Shown here piece after piece: positions 1 to 7,605 of a stretch of DNA of 64,000 bases (the stretch's first letter is position 1; the number at the start of each line of letters is the position of its first letter). The stretch is from Firmicutes bacterium CAG:582 (GTDB lineage: Bacteria; Bacillota_I; Bacilli_A; RF39; UBA660), in contig FR884182.1 of NCBI GenBank assembly GCA_000435515.1, forward strand, positions 1-64,000, written 5' to 3'. Under the pieces are notes generated by a model. It saw nothing but the letters and a program-made list of their open reading frames with translations, did no database searches and was not told where the DNA came from. The position numbers were made by a program, and so were the translations under genes.

Positions 1-1
1 C

Positions 2-34
2 AAATTATACAATTTATCTGTTGTATAGTAAATA
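2..34 (-). promoter_or_regulatory. 33-bp promoter/operator copy, left-edge member
   Basis: This 33-bp block is identical to 58777-58809, which lies just upstream of the secreted DUF6273-type gene. On the minus strand it reads as a -35-like TTTACT, a 17-nt spacer and a TATAAT -10. It contains a 7-bp inverted repeat (TATACAA, 8 nt, TTGTATA) that overlaps the spacer and the -10. Homology ends abruptly after it, apart from a short TATGTGTAAA match. It should drive a minus-strand gene beyond the left edge, probably a paralogue of the 58.7-kb surface gene (inference). Confidence 0.6.
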
Positions 35-111
35 ATCTTATATTAATATGTGTAAATATTAATATTTGTATTAAAATTTTATAATCAAAAAACAAATTCT
101 TTTGAAAAAAG

Positions 112-146
112 CAAAAAAACATCACTTTATAGTTGATGTTTTTATT
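112..146 (-). terminator. Intrinsic terminator, possibly bidirectional
   Basis: An 8-bp stem (117-124 with 134-141) is followed on the minus strand by seven T and on the plus strand by a weaker T-rich run. It could stop leftward read-through from mnmA. Confidence 0.5.
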
Positions 147-168
147 AAAAATATGATATCATCTATTT

Positions 169-240
169 GGTGAGTTAATCACCTGTTTATGGGAATACTC
201 ATAGACACCACTTATGGTAGCTTCTCGGCTACCTTTTTTA
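169..240 (+). ncRNA. Candidate small structured RNA of about 70 nt
   Basis: Three consecutive hairpins end in an intrinsic terminator. Stem 1 is GGTGA/TCACC (169-173 with 179-183). Stem 2 has nine pairs (185-193 with 198-206) and an AATA loop. Stem 3 is GGTAGC/GCTACC (216-221 with 228-233), followed by six T. A promoter TTGATG, 18 nt, TATCAT (133-138 and 157-162) would start transcription at about 169, exactly at stem 1. GGTG of stem 1 can alternatively pair with CACC at 206-209, so two folds compete. There is no open reading frame. I do not recognise an Rfam family, and it is not tRNA, SRP RNA or a riboswitch known to me. Confidence 0.45.
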
Positions 241-244
241 TTGA

Positions 245-278
245 AATAAAAAAAGCTTTTATAAATACCAAAGCTTTT
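245..278 (-). terminator. mnmA terminator
   Basis: A nine-base stem (251-259 with 270-278) includes the last codons and stop of mnmA and is followed on the minus strand by a T tract. Confidence 0.7.
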
Positions 279-1368
279 CTCCGTTTTTTCTAACTGTTTT
301 AATTATTCCTGATCCAATACATTGTTCACCTAGGTAAATAACGCATGCTTGTCCTGGAGTAACTGCTGGAACTTTTTCTGGATAGCTTACTCTTATTTCA
401 TTGTTATCCAAATATTCTAGCATTACTTCATAATCTGGCCCACGGTATCTAAATTTTGCTGTTGCAAATGTTGGATGATTTGGACTAATCAAGTTAACAT
501 CTTCAATTATGCATTCATCACTGTAAAGAGTTTCTGGATTATCACCAAAAGCCACAAATAAGATATTTTTTTCTACATCTTTTCCAACAACAAAATGTTT
601 ATCTTTAAAACCCGATACTCCAACATTTCTTCTTTGACCAATTGTATAGTTCATCAAACCATTGTGAGTGCCAATAATTTCTCCAGAATCTATATCAACT
701 ATATCACCTGGATTAGGTTTTAAATAATTATGTAAAAATTTTTGATAATTTCTTTCTCCAATAAAGCAAATACCTGTGGAATCTTTTTTCTTAGCTGTTG
801 GAAGTTTTATCTTATCTGCAATTTCTCTAACCTCACTTTTTTCTAAATCTCCTACCGGAAACAAAACATCTTTTAATTGATCAGCTGAAACTTGAGCTAA
901 AAAATAAGTTTGATCTTTATTAGAATCTACTCCTCTTAAAAGTTTATTTCCAACTATTCTAGCATAATGACCTGTTGCAATATAATCAGCTCCAAGTTTT
1001 TTTGCTTCTTTTTTAAATAAATCGAATTTAATATATTTATTACACATTAAATCTGGATTTGGTGTTCTTCCTTTTTTTAACTCATCCAAGAAATATGTGA
1101 ATACATTATCCCAATACTCTTTAATAAAATCTACTCTATGTAAAGGAATTCCTAAAGTGTTACAAACTTCTAATGCATCATTATAATCTTGTTCTTGTGG
1201 ACATATATTATTTTCCAAATTTGGATTTCCTTCTGTATCATTATTGACTAGAGAATCCCAATTTCTCATAAATAGTCCAATTACATCATATCCTTGCTTT
1301 TGTAGTAAATACGCAGCAACTGATGAATCAACACCACCACTCATACCAACAACAACTTTTTTAGCCAT
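259..1368 (-). CDS. mnmA: tRNA-specific 2-thiouridylase MnmA
   Basis: This enzyme puts the 2-thio group on the wobble uridine U34 of tRNA-Lys, -Glu and -Gln. It activates the uridine with ATP and then transfers sulfur from a persulfide. The 369-aa length is normal for the family. The PP-loop SGGVDSS sits at residues 10-16. The two catalytic cysteines are visible as Cys109 (NPDLMCN) and Cys201 (TGICFIGER). The start has a good ribosome-binding site (AGAGGTGG). The gene appears to stand alone with its own terminator. The sulfur donor (a cysteine desulfurase) is not in this window. The assignment is secure. Confidence 0.97.
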   Translation of the reverse strand: MAKKVVVGMSGGVDSSVAAYLLQKQGYDVIGLFMRNWDSLVNNDTEGNPNLENNICPQEQDYNDALEVCNTLGIPLHRVDFIKEYWDNVFTYFLDELKKGRTPNPDLMCNKYIKFDLFKKEAKKLGADYIATGHYARIVGNKLLRGVDSNKDQTYFLAQVSADQLKDVLFPVGDLEKSEVREIADKIKLPTAKKKDSTGICFIGERNYQKFLHNYLKPNPGDIVDIDSGEIIGTHNGLMNYTIGQRRNVGVSGFKDKHFVVGKDVEKNILFVAFGDNPETLYSDECIIEDVNLISPNHPTFATAKFRYRGPDYEVMLEYLDNNEIRVSYPEKVPAVTPGQACVIYLGEQCIGSGIIKTVRKNGEKLWYL

Positions 1369-1428
1369 AATTCCACCTCTACTGCTTTAATTATAGTATA
1401 AGTTATATCATTTAGCAAATGAAAAAGA

Positions 1429-1971
1429 CTATAATATAAAAGTAAAATACTTGACTAGTTTATATAAAAGAAAATAGTTTAAAAGATCATATACAACACT
1501 AAAAATAACTATTAATAAATACTTTTTAACCATTGGTTTTATTAAAACTATTAAGTAGTCTGTACTTAATCCAACAATATTTGATAGACATTTTTTTACA
1601 TATTTTATTCCGACAATAAATAGATAAAATAATATGATTATGAATAATCCTTTATTTAAAACTAAATTAATTAATGAATAAATAATTCCTTTTATACCAT
1701 AAGTCCTAAAAAATGCTGATACAACAAAACCAACAGAGACCCCTTCAAATCCAATATAAAAACCATTTATTAATATTCCGATTAATGATATCGTTGAAAA
1801 GAAAAATAACATAACAACTAATAAATGATTAAATAAAAGCATGTTTTTATCAATATTTTTTACATATTCACTTATATCATATGGATTATTAATTCCATAA
1901 ATAAAACCAACAACTAAGGATATTACAAAAATAGATAATACGAGTACTAGAGCATATTTATTCTTTTTCAA
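1429..1971 (-). CDS. SpoIIM-like (DUF95) membrane protein
   Basis: This is a polytopic membrane protein of about 180 aa with roughly five transmembrane segments. It resembles SpoIIM, the membrane subunit of the forespore engulfment complex with SpoIID and SpoIIP. The supporting signature is the central GFxxGFEGVSVGF-type glycine segment followed by a hydrophobic region with FRTYGIKG. I chose a TTG start at 1971 because AGGTGA lies 5-6 nt before it; the GTG three codons upstream is part of that ribosome-binding site. SpoIID and SpoIIP are not present here. DUF95 proteins also occur in non-sporulating bacteria, so a sporulation role is uncertain. Confidence 0.6.
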   Translation of the reverse strand: MKKNKYALVLVLSIFVISLVVGFIYGINNPYDISEYVKNIDKNMLLFNHLLVVMLFFFSTISLIGILINGFYIGFEGVSVGFVVSAFFRTYGIKGIIYSLINLVLNKGLFIIILFYLFIVGIKYVKKCLSNIVGLSTDYLIVLIKPMVKKYLLIVIFSVVYDLLNYFLLYKLVKYFTFIL

Positions 1972-2047
1972 AACTATCACCTATTAATTTATATTTTAAT
2001 CTTTAAATTTTATTCTAAATATTATATAATTTATGCAGGTGAAGTTT

Positions 2048-2239
2048 ATGAAAGATGAAAAAAGCTATGAAACTGTTGGAAATATAAAGATTAAAGAAGC
2101 TAAGAAAAGAAAGAAAAACAGAAAATCAAGTGATACTCCTATTGGTGTAAAAATATTTGTTTGGGTAATGTTCTTTGCAATGCTTGCAAGTATTGTTGCT
2201 CCTTTGGTTTATTATTTTATAACAGCAACTAGCAAATAG
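2048..2239 (+). CDS. Small single-span membrane protein
   Basis: This is a 63-aa protein: a highly charged lysine-rich N-terminal half (about residues 1-35), then one hydrophobic helix (about 37-58) and a short tail. AGGTGA precedes the ATG at 2048; the ATG at 2033 overlaps that ribosome-binding site and is rejected. It is divergent from the SpoIIM-like gene and has its own plus-strand terminator, so it is a monocistronic unit. The layout resembles small DUF4044-type membrane proteins, but I do not recognise it firmly. Confidence 0.65.
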   Translation: MKDEKSYETVGNIKIKEAKKRKKNRKSSDTPIGVKIFVWVMFFAMLASIVAPLVYYFITATSK

Positions 2240-2261
2240 ACACTCAATTGAGTGTTTTTTT
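2240..2261 (+). terminator. Terminator of the 63-aa membrane protein gene
   Basis: ACACTCAATTGAGTGT is a perfect palindrome that starts directly after the stop codon and runs into seven T. Confidence 0.85.
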
Positions 2262-2263
2262 CA

Positions 2264-2290
2264 TGAAAAAAATACACTTTTTTGAGTGCA
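2264..2290 (-). terminator. Terminator of the 2.3-3.2 kb gene pair
   Basis: On the minus strand a short stem CACT/AGTG with an A-rich loop is followed by TATTTTTTTC. It lies back to back with the plus-strand terminator at 2240-2261. Confidence 0.5.
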
Positions 2291-2524
2291 TTATTCATTT
2301 AATGAACTAGTTACCATTAAAGACTTTCCAATTGTATCCTCTAATATACATAAATTCATAAATATATCTTCAGGAGTTTTTTTATATTCATAATTTTTTT
2401 CTTCTTCTGTTATATCTTTTAAAGTATTTATTAAATCTACTACTTTTTTTGATATTTCACTCATCTTTTCGTCTTCAGTTAAGTTTGAAAAGCAAGAAAT
2501 CAATTCTTTTAGATCTTCATCCAT
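2291..2524 (-). CDS. Small acidic hypothetical protein
   Basis: This is a 77-aa soluble, helical, acidic protein without a signal or membrane segment. Its ATG overlaps the stop of the preceding gene as TAATG, sharing one base, which implies translational coupling and a joint function with the 233-aa protein. It was not recognised as a known family. The pair is driven by the unusual G8-spacer promoter at 3244-3271. Confidence 0.7.
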   Translation of the reverse strand: MDEDLKELISCFSNLTEDEKMSEISKKVVDLINTLKDITEEEKNYEYKKTPEDIFMNLCILEDTIGKSLMVTSSLNE

Positions 2525-3225
2525 TATAGTTTTATTCCTTTTCTTTCTTCTTCTTCAATTATAGGTTCATCTAATTCTCCTAGAATTTCTTCATAATCAT
2601 GTGGATTATAATAATCAACTGCTGTACCTAAGTTTATATTTTGTTTACCAGCTAATGTGCTTACTTGAAGAGAACTTTTTCCCCTTAATTCTTGAATTCT
2701 TTTCTTTTCACCATTGATATTAGCAACAATTTTACCAAATATGCTCTTTTTTTGATATTTTACATTTGCATATTCAAATTGTTGAGTATATTTCTCCTTT
2801 TGAGAGAAGTATTTTATATCATTTTCTACTCGAGATAATGCTTCTTCAATAGAATTTCTAAATTCAACAGCATTATTTTTTTGGTTAATATTAAATTTTT
2901 TTAAAGTTTCAAGACTTGCCTTTATACTTGCTAATTTATCAGGTCTTTTTATACCATGGATTACTTCATTTCTTAAAGACATCAATTTTTTAAATATATG
3001 ACTCATCGCATCTTTATCAAGACCGTAGGAAATTGATGTTTTAGAATTGTTTCGAATAATTCTATCCAATTCAACTAAGTCATCATATGTAAATGTTGTT
3101 ACATCTTCATATAATCCAGATTTTCCATAACCTCCAAATATTCTTTCATAGTTTATCTTTTGTTCCTCAGGCATAAAGTCTTTGTATATGTTGTCATCAA
3201 CAATGCTTTTTAAATCTTTTTCCAT
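2524..3225 (-). CDS. Hypothetical cytoplasmic protein, 233 aa
   Basis: I do not recognise this protein. It is soluble and largely helical, with a lysine-rich coiled-coil-like stretch in the middle (about residues 100-175) and an acidic C-terminal tail rich in Glu. The ATG at 3225 follows GAGGTGG with normal spacing; the upstream in-frame GTG is inside the ribosome-binding site. It is translationally coupled to the 77-aa gene. Transcription starts from a promoter carrying a homopolymeric G tract, which could switch expression of both genes. Confidence 0.75.
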   Translation of the reverse strand: MEKDLKSIVDDNIYKDFMPEEQKINYERIFGGYGKSGLYEDVTTFTYDDLVELDRIIRNNSKTSISYGLDKDAMSHIFKKLMSLRNEVIHGIKRPDKLASIKASLETLKKFNINQKNNAVEFRNSIEEALSRVENDIKYFSQKEKYTQQFEYANVKYQKKSIFGKIVANINGEKKRIQELRGKSSLQVSTLAGKQNINLGTAVDYYNPHDYEEILGELDEPIIEEEERKGIKL

Positions 3226-3243
3226 ATTTTCCACCTCGATTAC

Positions 3244-3271
3244 ATTTTATAATACCCCCCCCGATTGTCAA
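3244..3271 (-). promoter_or_regulatory. Promoter with a G8 tract in the spacer
   Basis: The minus strand carries a perfect TTGACA (3266-3271), a 16-nt spacer containing eight consecutive G (3255-3262), and TAAAAT (3244-3249). The downstream gene starts at 3225. A G8 run is striking in such an AT-rich genome. Slippage by one base would change the spacer to 15 or 17 nt and so change promoter strength. It is a candidate phase-variable promoter (inference). Confidence 0.65.
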
Positions 3272-3305
3272 CAAATTCAGATATATTTACATCTTGTTTA
3301 CAAAC

Positions 3306-3328
3306 AAAAAATGAGCTATACACTCATT
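3306..3328 (-). terminator. frr terminator
   Basis: An ATGAG/CTCAT stem (3311-3315 with 3323-3327) is followed on the minus strand by six T. It includes the frr stop codon region. Confidence 0.65.
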
Positions 3329-3858
3329 AATTCTGTTGTTTTTTCTTTAATTTTTTCGTCAACGATCTTGTTATATTTATTTATGATTTCTTGAACATCC
3401 TCTTGATATCTTTTTTTATCATCTTCTGTAAGTTCTTCATTCTTTTTAATATCATTGTTGGCATCTTGTCTTGCATTTCTTAAAGCAATTTTTGCTTGTT
3501 CACCCATTTCATCAACTTGTTTAACATAGTTTCTTCTAGTTTCTTCGGTTAATTGAGGAACAGTTAAGATAACCATTTCGCCATTATTTGTTGGAGTTAT
3601 TCCAATGTTTGCCTCGTTTATAGCTCTTTCAATATCTTTTATAATACTTCTATCAAATGGCTTTATAAATAGTTGTCTTGCTTCAGGAACAGTTATATTT
3701 GCAACTTGATTGATTGGAGTTGGTGCTCCATAATATTCAACCATTATCCCATTAAGCATTGATGCATTTGCACGACCAGCACGAACTGTTATAAGTCTTG
3801 CTTCAAGGTTATCAATTGCCTTCATCATGTTCATTTCACATTCATCTAAAAAATCCAT
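3316..3858 (-). CDS. frr: Ribosome recycling factor
   Basis: This is an essential factor that, with EF-G, splits post-termination ribosomes. Its 180 aa fits the family (about 185). The N-terminal VRAGRANASML signature of RRF is at about residues 26-36, and the charged C-terminal helix pair is intact. AAGGAGGAA sits just before the ATG. In many Firmicutes frr follows pyrH and tsf; here those are absent and frr stands as a separate unit with its own terminator. Confidence 0.97.
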   Translation of the reverse strand: MDFLDECEMNMMKAIDNLEARLITVRAGRANASMLNGIMVEYYGAPTPINQVANITVPEARQLFIKPFDRSIIKDIERAINEANIGITPTNNGEMVILTVPQLTEETRRNYVKQVDEMGEQAKIALRNARQDANNDIKKNEELTEDDKKRYQEDVQEIINKYNKIVDEKIKEKTTELMSV

Positions 3859-3900
3859 ATTTCCTCCTTGTAAACTAATTAAATTATACTTTATTTATAT

Positions 3901-4989
3901 CTATTTAGCAAGAGATATATAAGCAATAACAAACATCACTATAATTAAAACTTCCATCGCAACAACGATATATCCACCATTAAATTTAGGTATTTTTTTT
4001 TCAAGAGAGCAATCATCCACTTTGTTGTTAGCTTTTGCTAAAAATTCTTTTTCAATTTTTGTTAGTATAAAAGTATTATTCAAAACTCGTTGATTTAGCA
4101 TTTTTATGTAGCGAGTGAGTATTCCGGTTGCTGAGTCATCTAAAAGTTCTGGTTTTTCAATTATGGTTTTTACTGCTGCTTCTAAATATCTTTTCTCATA
4201 GCTATTAATGTTTGGAAAATTATCCAATATTTCATTTAGTCTATCAATATCTATTTCAAAAGGTAGTAGTACATGTATATCATCATATTCATAAGTTTTA
4301 TCTTTTAAATCCTGATAAACATCTTCGCTTTTTAAATAATAAAGGTTATTTAATTTTGAATCATATCTTATGATTGCACTTCCTGCAATTATAAATATTT
4401 GTCCTTTAGAGTCTTGATATATATGATATTTCTCAACTCTTTTTCTTTTCATATATTCTTCTATAGCTACTCTAACTTCTTCGTTTAAATCAGTTATATC
4501 AATTATTTTAGGTATAGGATTAAAGTTCAATGTAACTGTTAAATAATTTATATAGCCAGCTATTATAGTTTCTTTATCAGTTGAAGGACTTACATATGTA
4601 TTAACATAGTTTGCTAAATCATATATTTGCATGCATTCTAATACATGTATTTTATTGTTCCTATAATAATAAAAATAATAGTTATCTACCCCATCATTTT
4701 TAAAAGAAACGATACCTACGTTCATACCTAGAACCGTTTTTAAATATTCACTTGCTTCTCCATTATTATTTAATTTATCATTGTATTTATACTTGTTCAA
4801 TAAAGTTATTAATTGATTTTTATTTTTTATCTCACTGTTGGAAAGAAATGTTATCAAAGATTCAACATAACGATGTTCTTCATCACTAAAGTTGTCTTCA
4901 TACTCTTTTAATAAATTAGATATTTCATCGACATTGGTAATTACTCCATTTTCTTCTTTTACATGAAATTGATTATTAAATGCACTCAT
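3901..4989 (-). CDS. Tail-anchored membrane protein of unknown function
   Basis: This 362-aa protein has no N-terminal signal. The first about 335 residues look soluble and mixed alpha/beta, rich in Tyr, Asn and Asp. A single strongly hydrophobic helix lies at the extreme C-terminus (about residues 340-360), as in tail-anchored proteins, so the bulk should face the cytoplasm. It ends 14 nt after the start of no other gene and follows ftsW closely (ftsW ends at 5004, this gene starts at 4989), so the two are probably co-transcribed. I do not recognise a domain. A link to the division machinery is only suggested by position. Confidence 0.75.
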   Translation of the reverse strand: MSAFNNQFHVKEENGVITNVDEISNLLKEYEDNFSDEEHRYVESLITFLSNSEIKNKNQLITLLNKYKYNDKLNNNGEASEYLKTVLGMNVGIVSFKNDGVDNYYFYYYRNNKIHVLECMQIYDLANYVNTYVSPSTDKETIIAGYINYLTVTLNFNPIPKIIDITDLNEEVRVAIEEYMKRKRVEKYHIYQDSKGQIFIIAGSAIIRYDSKLNNLYYLKSEDVYQDLKDKTYEYDDIHVLLPFEIDIDRLNEILDNFPNINSYEKRYLEAAVKTIIEKPELLDDSATGILTRYIKMLNQRVLNNTFILTKIEKEFLAKANNKVDDCSLEKKIPKFNGGYIVVAMEVLIIVMFVIAYISLAK

Positions 4990-5003
4990 AAATTCAATCC
5001 TTT

Positions 5004-6161
5004 CTAATATTCGGTTTCTCTTTTTCTTTTTGTTTCAATATTTACTCGTTGAGTTAACGCTATAAGAATCATTATGTTTAGCATAAATGATCCACCATAA
5101 CTTAAAAGTGGAAGTGGTACTCCTGTTAAAGGTATTAAGGCAAGAAGTCCGCCCAAATTTATAACTATGTGACTTAAAATATAAGCAAATGTTCCAAAAG
5201 CAATTATGGAATTTCTTAAATTAGTCGCATTTCTGGCAATTACTAGAATTCTAAATAGTATAATTATGTAGGCAATTAGAACACAGGTTCCACCAATAAG
5301 TCCAAGTTCTTCTACAATAATTGGAAAAATAAAGTCGGTGTGCGCAGCCGGTAAATACAAAAATTTTTGAGTGGAAGCTCCAAGGCCTACTCCAAATATT
5401 CCGCCATTATGAATCGCGATATAACCATTACATACTTGATATCCAGTTTCCTCCAAATATCTTGAACAAGGATTTTTAAAGTTAAACCTACTTGCTTGTG
5501 CTGATGTTAAAATATCGGAATTGAAGTTCAAGAAAAATACTCCTCCAATAGCCGCAATTACCGTTGCAATCCTTAATATTTTAATGTTTTTATTATTTGA
5601 AAGTGGTAATGAAAAAAAGATAAACATACATATTATTGCAATTATACTTGCTGTTCCTAAGTCGGGTTCTAAGGCAACTAGGAAAAAGATGATTATGCAT
5701 GGTATCATTGGCAAAAAAACATCACTGACACTTTTAAATTTTTTTATTTTTGAGTATGTGCATGCTAAATATAAAATAATAAATGTTTTAGCAAACTCAC
5801 TTGGTTGGATAGAAAACCCTAATATTTTAAACCAGCTTCTTGCCGAATTGGTAACAGTACCATATGTTTTTAACGAAATTAACAAGACAATCATCAAAAT
5901 CATACCCAGTTTTGATAGTACTCCATAATTCTTTGTCGGAAAGTTTACAATAATTAAAGATACAAATAAACCAACTATAACAACTAATATTTGCTTTTCA
6001 AAGAAATAATAAGGTGTTTTTTTATAACTTAAAACACTTGTAACGCTTGATGAACTAAATACCATTATAAGTCCAAATATTATCATGGCTGTTGTTACTA
6101 ATAGCAACGGAATATCGACATTTTTTAATGAGTTTTTAATATATCTTAATGCTCTTTTCAC
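5004..6161 (-). CDS. ftsW: FtsW/RodA/SpoVE-family peptidoglycan polymerase
   Basis: This is a SEDS-family integral membrane glycosyltransferase that polymerises lipid II together with a class B penicillin-binding protein. It is about 385 aa with around ten transmembrane helices. Family signatures are visible: SWFKILGFSIQPSEFAK, LEPDLGTA, a HTDFIFPIIVEELG segment, and a C-terminal PLPLLSYGGS. These fit FtsW/SpoVE better than RodA, though the split is not certain without a tree. I chose a GTG start at 6161, which has GGGTGA upstream. It indicates that the organism makes peptidoglycan, unlike true mycoplasmas. Confidence 0.92.
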   Translation of the reverse strand: MKRALRYIKNSLKNVDIPLLLVTTAMIIFGLIMVFSSSSVTSVLSYKKTPYYFFEKQILVVIVGLFVSLIIVNFPTKNYGVLSKLGMILMIVLLISLKTYGTVTNSARSWFKILGFSIQPSEFAKTFIILYLACTYSKIKKFKSVSDVFLPMIPCIIIFFLVALEPDLGTASIIAIICMFIFFSLPLSNNKNIKILRIATVIAAIGGVFFLNFNSDILTSAQASRFNFKNPCSRYLEETGYQVCNGYIAIHNGGIFGVGLGASTQKFLYLPAAHTDFIFPIIVEELGLIGGTCVLIAYIIILFRILVIARNATNLRNSIIAFGTFAYILSHIVINLGGLLALIPLTGVPLPLLSYGGSFMLNIMILIALTQRVNIETKRKRETEY

Positions 6162-6189
6162 AACAATCACCCTATATTAAGTATAACAT

Positions 6190-6220
6190 AAAAAAGGGAA
6201 TACATTTTTGATATATTCCC
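6190..6220 (-). terminator. Terminator after the TM2 gene
   Basis: A seven-pair GGGAATA/TATTCCC stem (6196-6202 with 6214-6220) is followed on the minus strand by six T. It separates the TM2 gene from ftsW. Confidence 0.85.
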
Positions 6221-6244
6221 AAGTGTTGTTAAGTAAGTGTCTAC

Positions 6245-6661
6245 CTAATCAACTAATTTATTTCCATAAGCATCTGTTTCAATATTTCCTGAAAGAATTA
6301 AAATTCCTTCGATAAATCCCCAAAGGGCAGAAATAAATGAAAGTGTACAACAACTTAATACAGTTATAAGAAGTTGAGCAATTGCTCTTCCATTATATCC
6401 TAAATAGAAATTATGGGCTCCAAATCCTCCTAGGAATATCGCTAAAAGTCCGGCTACCACTCTATTCTTAGCTTGAGGATTATAGTTTTGATTTTTATTG
6501 TTGTTTTGAGTTTGGTTGGAAACTGATTCCTTATCTTCTGCTACTTTTTCAGCTTCAACTTCTTCTCTTACAACTCTATCTTTAATAACCTTACCACAAT
6601 TACTACATACTGTATCATTTAAATCCAACTTGTTTCCACAATTTGTACAAAAATTTGCCAT
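6245..6661 (-). CDS. Zinc-ribbon TM2-domain membrane protein
   Basis: This 138-aa protein has an N-terminal zinc ribbon with two CxxC pairs (FCTNCGNK and VCSNCGKV, residues about 5-25), a Gln/Asn-rich acidic linker, and a C-terminal TM2 domain. The TM2 domain has two helices around a GGFGAHNFYLGY motif, typical of that family. TM2 proteins are common in bacteria but lack a settled function. The ATG at 6661 follows AGGTGG; an upstream GTG lies inside the ribosome-binding site. It follows the RnfD-like gene in the same direction and ends in a strong terminator. Confidence 0.88.
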   Translation of the reverse strand: MANFCTNCGNKLDLNDTVCSNCGKVIKDRVVREEVEAEKVAEDKESVSNQTQNNNKNQNYNPQAKNRVVAGLLAIFLGGFGAHNFYLGYNGRAIAQLLITVLSCCTLSFISALWGFIEGILILSGNIETDAYGNKLVD

Positions 6662-6696
6662 TTTAACCACCTATCTTTTTTTATTATATATGTTTT

Positions 6697-7605
6697 TTAT
6701 TGCTTTTGCAACGAGTTTACTTTTCTATCTATCAAATTATTAAATAAACTTACAAATAATATACTAACTAATGGAGCTAGAACAGGTTCAATAAAATGAT
6801 TTATAAATGTTAGTATACCGATTAAAACTCCAAATACAATCATGCCTTTTTTTGTATAGCAACTAGTTTTAGTATCTGTTGCTACGTAGCTCATAAGCAT
6901 GACGATGTTATTAGCAAAGAATAGATTAGTAAAGCTATTATTTGTTATTAATGAATATACTCCAAATAATAAAAATAACGTTACCAAACTTGAAAGACTT
7001 ATGCTTATTTTTATATTATTTGTGATATATAACCCAAATAAACCTAAAAGGATCAATATTACATGTGTACTTGCTACTCCTCCTGGATATCTTCCGATTA
7101 AATAATCCATAAATTCATAAGAAAATGTTTTACTCATTTCATATGAATTTAAAAATGAAGGATTTCCAACTATCTTGCTTAATAAATATATTATTATTAA
7201 AGTAAAACACATAATATTTATTCGATTATTTAAAAATTTAGATATTATGAAAATTATGAATAGCACCAGCGTATATATAAGAACATTGGTATTTATTGAT
7301 ACTAAACAGCCTATAATAACACCATATTCTAGATGAAAGGATGAAAAAATAATTGAACTCCAATCGTCTTTACTTTTTTTTATAAATTTTCCATAAAGTA
7401 TATTTACTGATATGCCAACTAATGCACCAATAAAAACGTAAATAAGAGGTCTAAATATTTCAATAAAAGAAATATAATGTTCTTGATATAAATATATACC
7501 ATTCTTATAGAAACCATAAACGATTAATGGAAGCAAAAATAATAGCTTTGTTAGTGTTATAGATTTGATTGACTTATTACTGCGTACATAAACATTATTC
7601 TTCAC
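6697..7605 (-). CDS. RnfD/NqrB-like membrane subunit
   Basis: This is a 302-aa polytopic membrane protein with about nine or ten helices. It resembles RnfD, the flavin-carrying membrane subunit of the ion-pumping Rnf complex. The segment PGGVASTHVILILLGL aligns with the RnfD/NqrB motif GSIGETSALALLIGG, placing Thr180 at the covalent FMN site (my manual alignment). It uses a GTG start with AAGGAG and overlaps the RnfC-like gene by 11 nt. The rest of a normal rnfCDGEAB operon is missing: no RnfG, E, A or B follows. It may be a reduced or repurposed complex. Confidence 0.7.
   Translation of the reverse strand: MKNNVYVRSNKSIKSITLTKLLFLLPLIVYGFYKNGIYLYQEHYISFIEIFRPLIYVFIGALVGISVNILYGKFIKKSKDDWSSIIFSSFHLEYGVIIGCLVSINTNVLIYTLVLFIIFIISKFLNNRINIMCFTLIIIYLLSKIVGNPSFLNSYEMSKTFSYEFMDYLIGRYPGGVASTHVILILLGLFGLYITNNIKISISLSSLVTLFLLFGVYSLITNNSFTNLFFANNIVMLMSYVATDTKTSCYTKKGMIVFGVLIGILTFINHFIEPVLAPLVSILFVSLFNNLIDRKVNSLQKQ

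Noticed and set aside
169..240. Known riboswitch or SRP RNA
   Set aside because: None of the cores I know (SRP domain IV, PreQ1, purine, fluoride, yybP, ZTP, T-box) is present.
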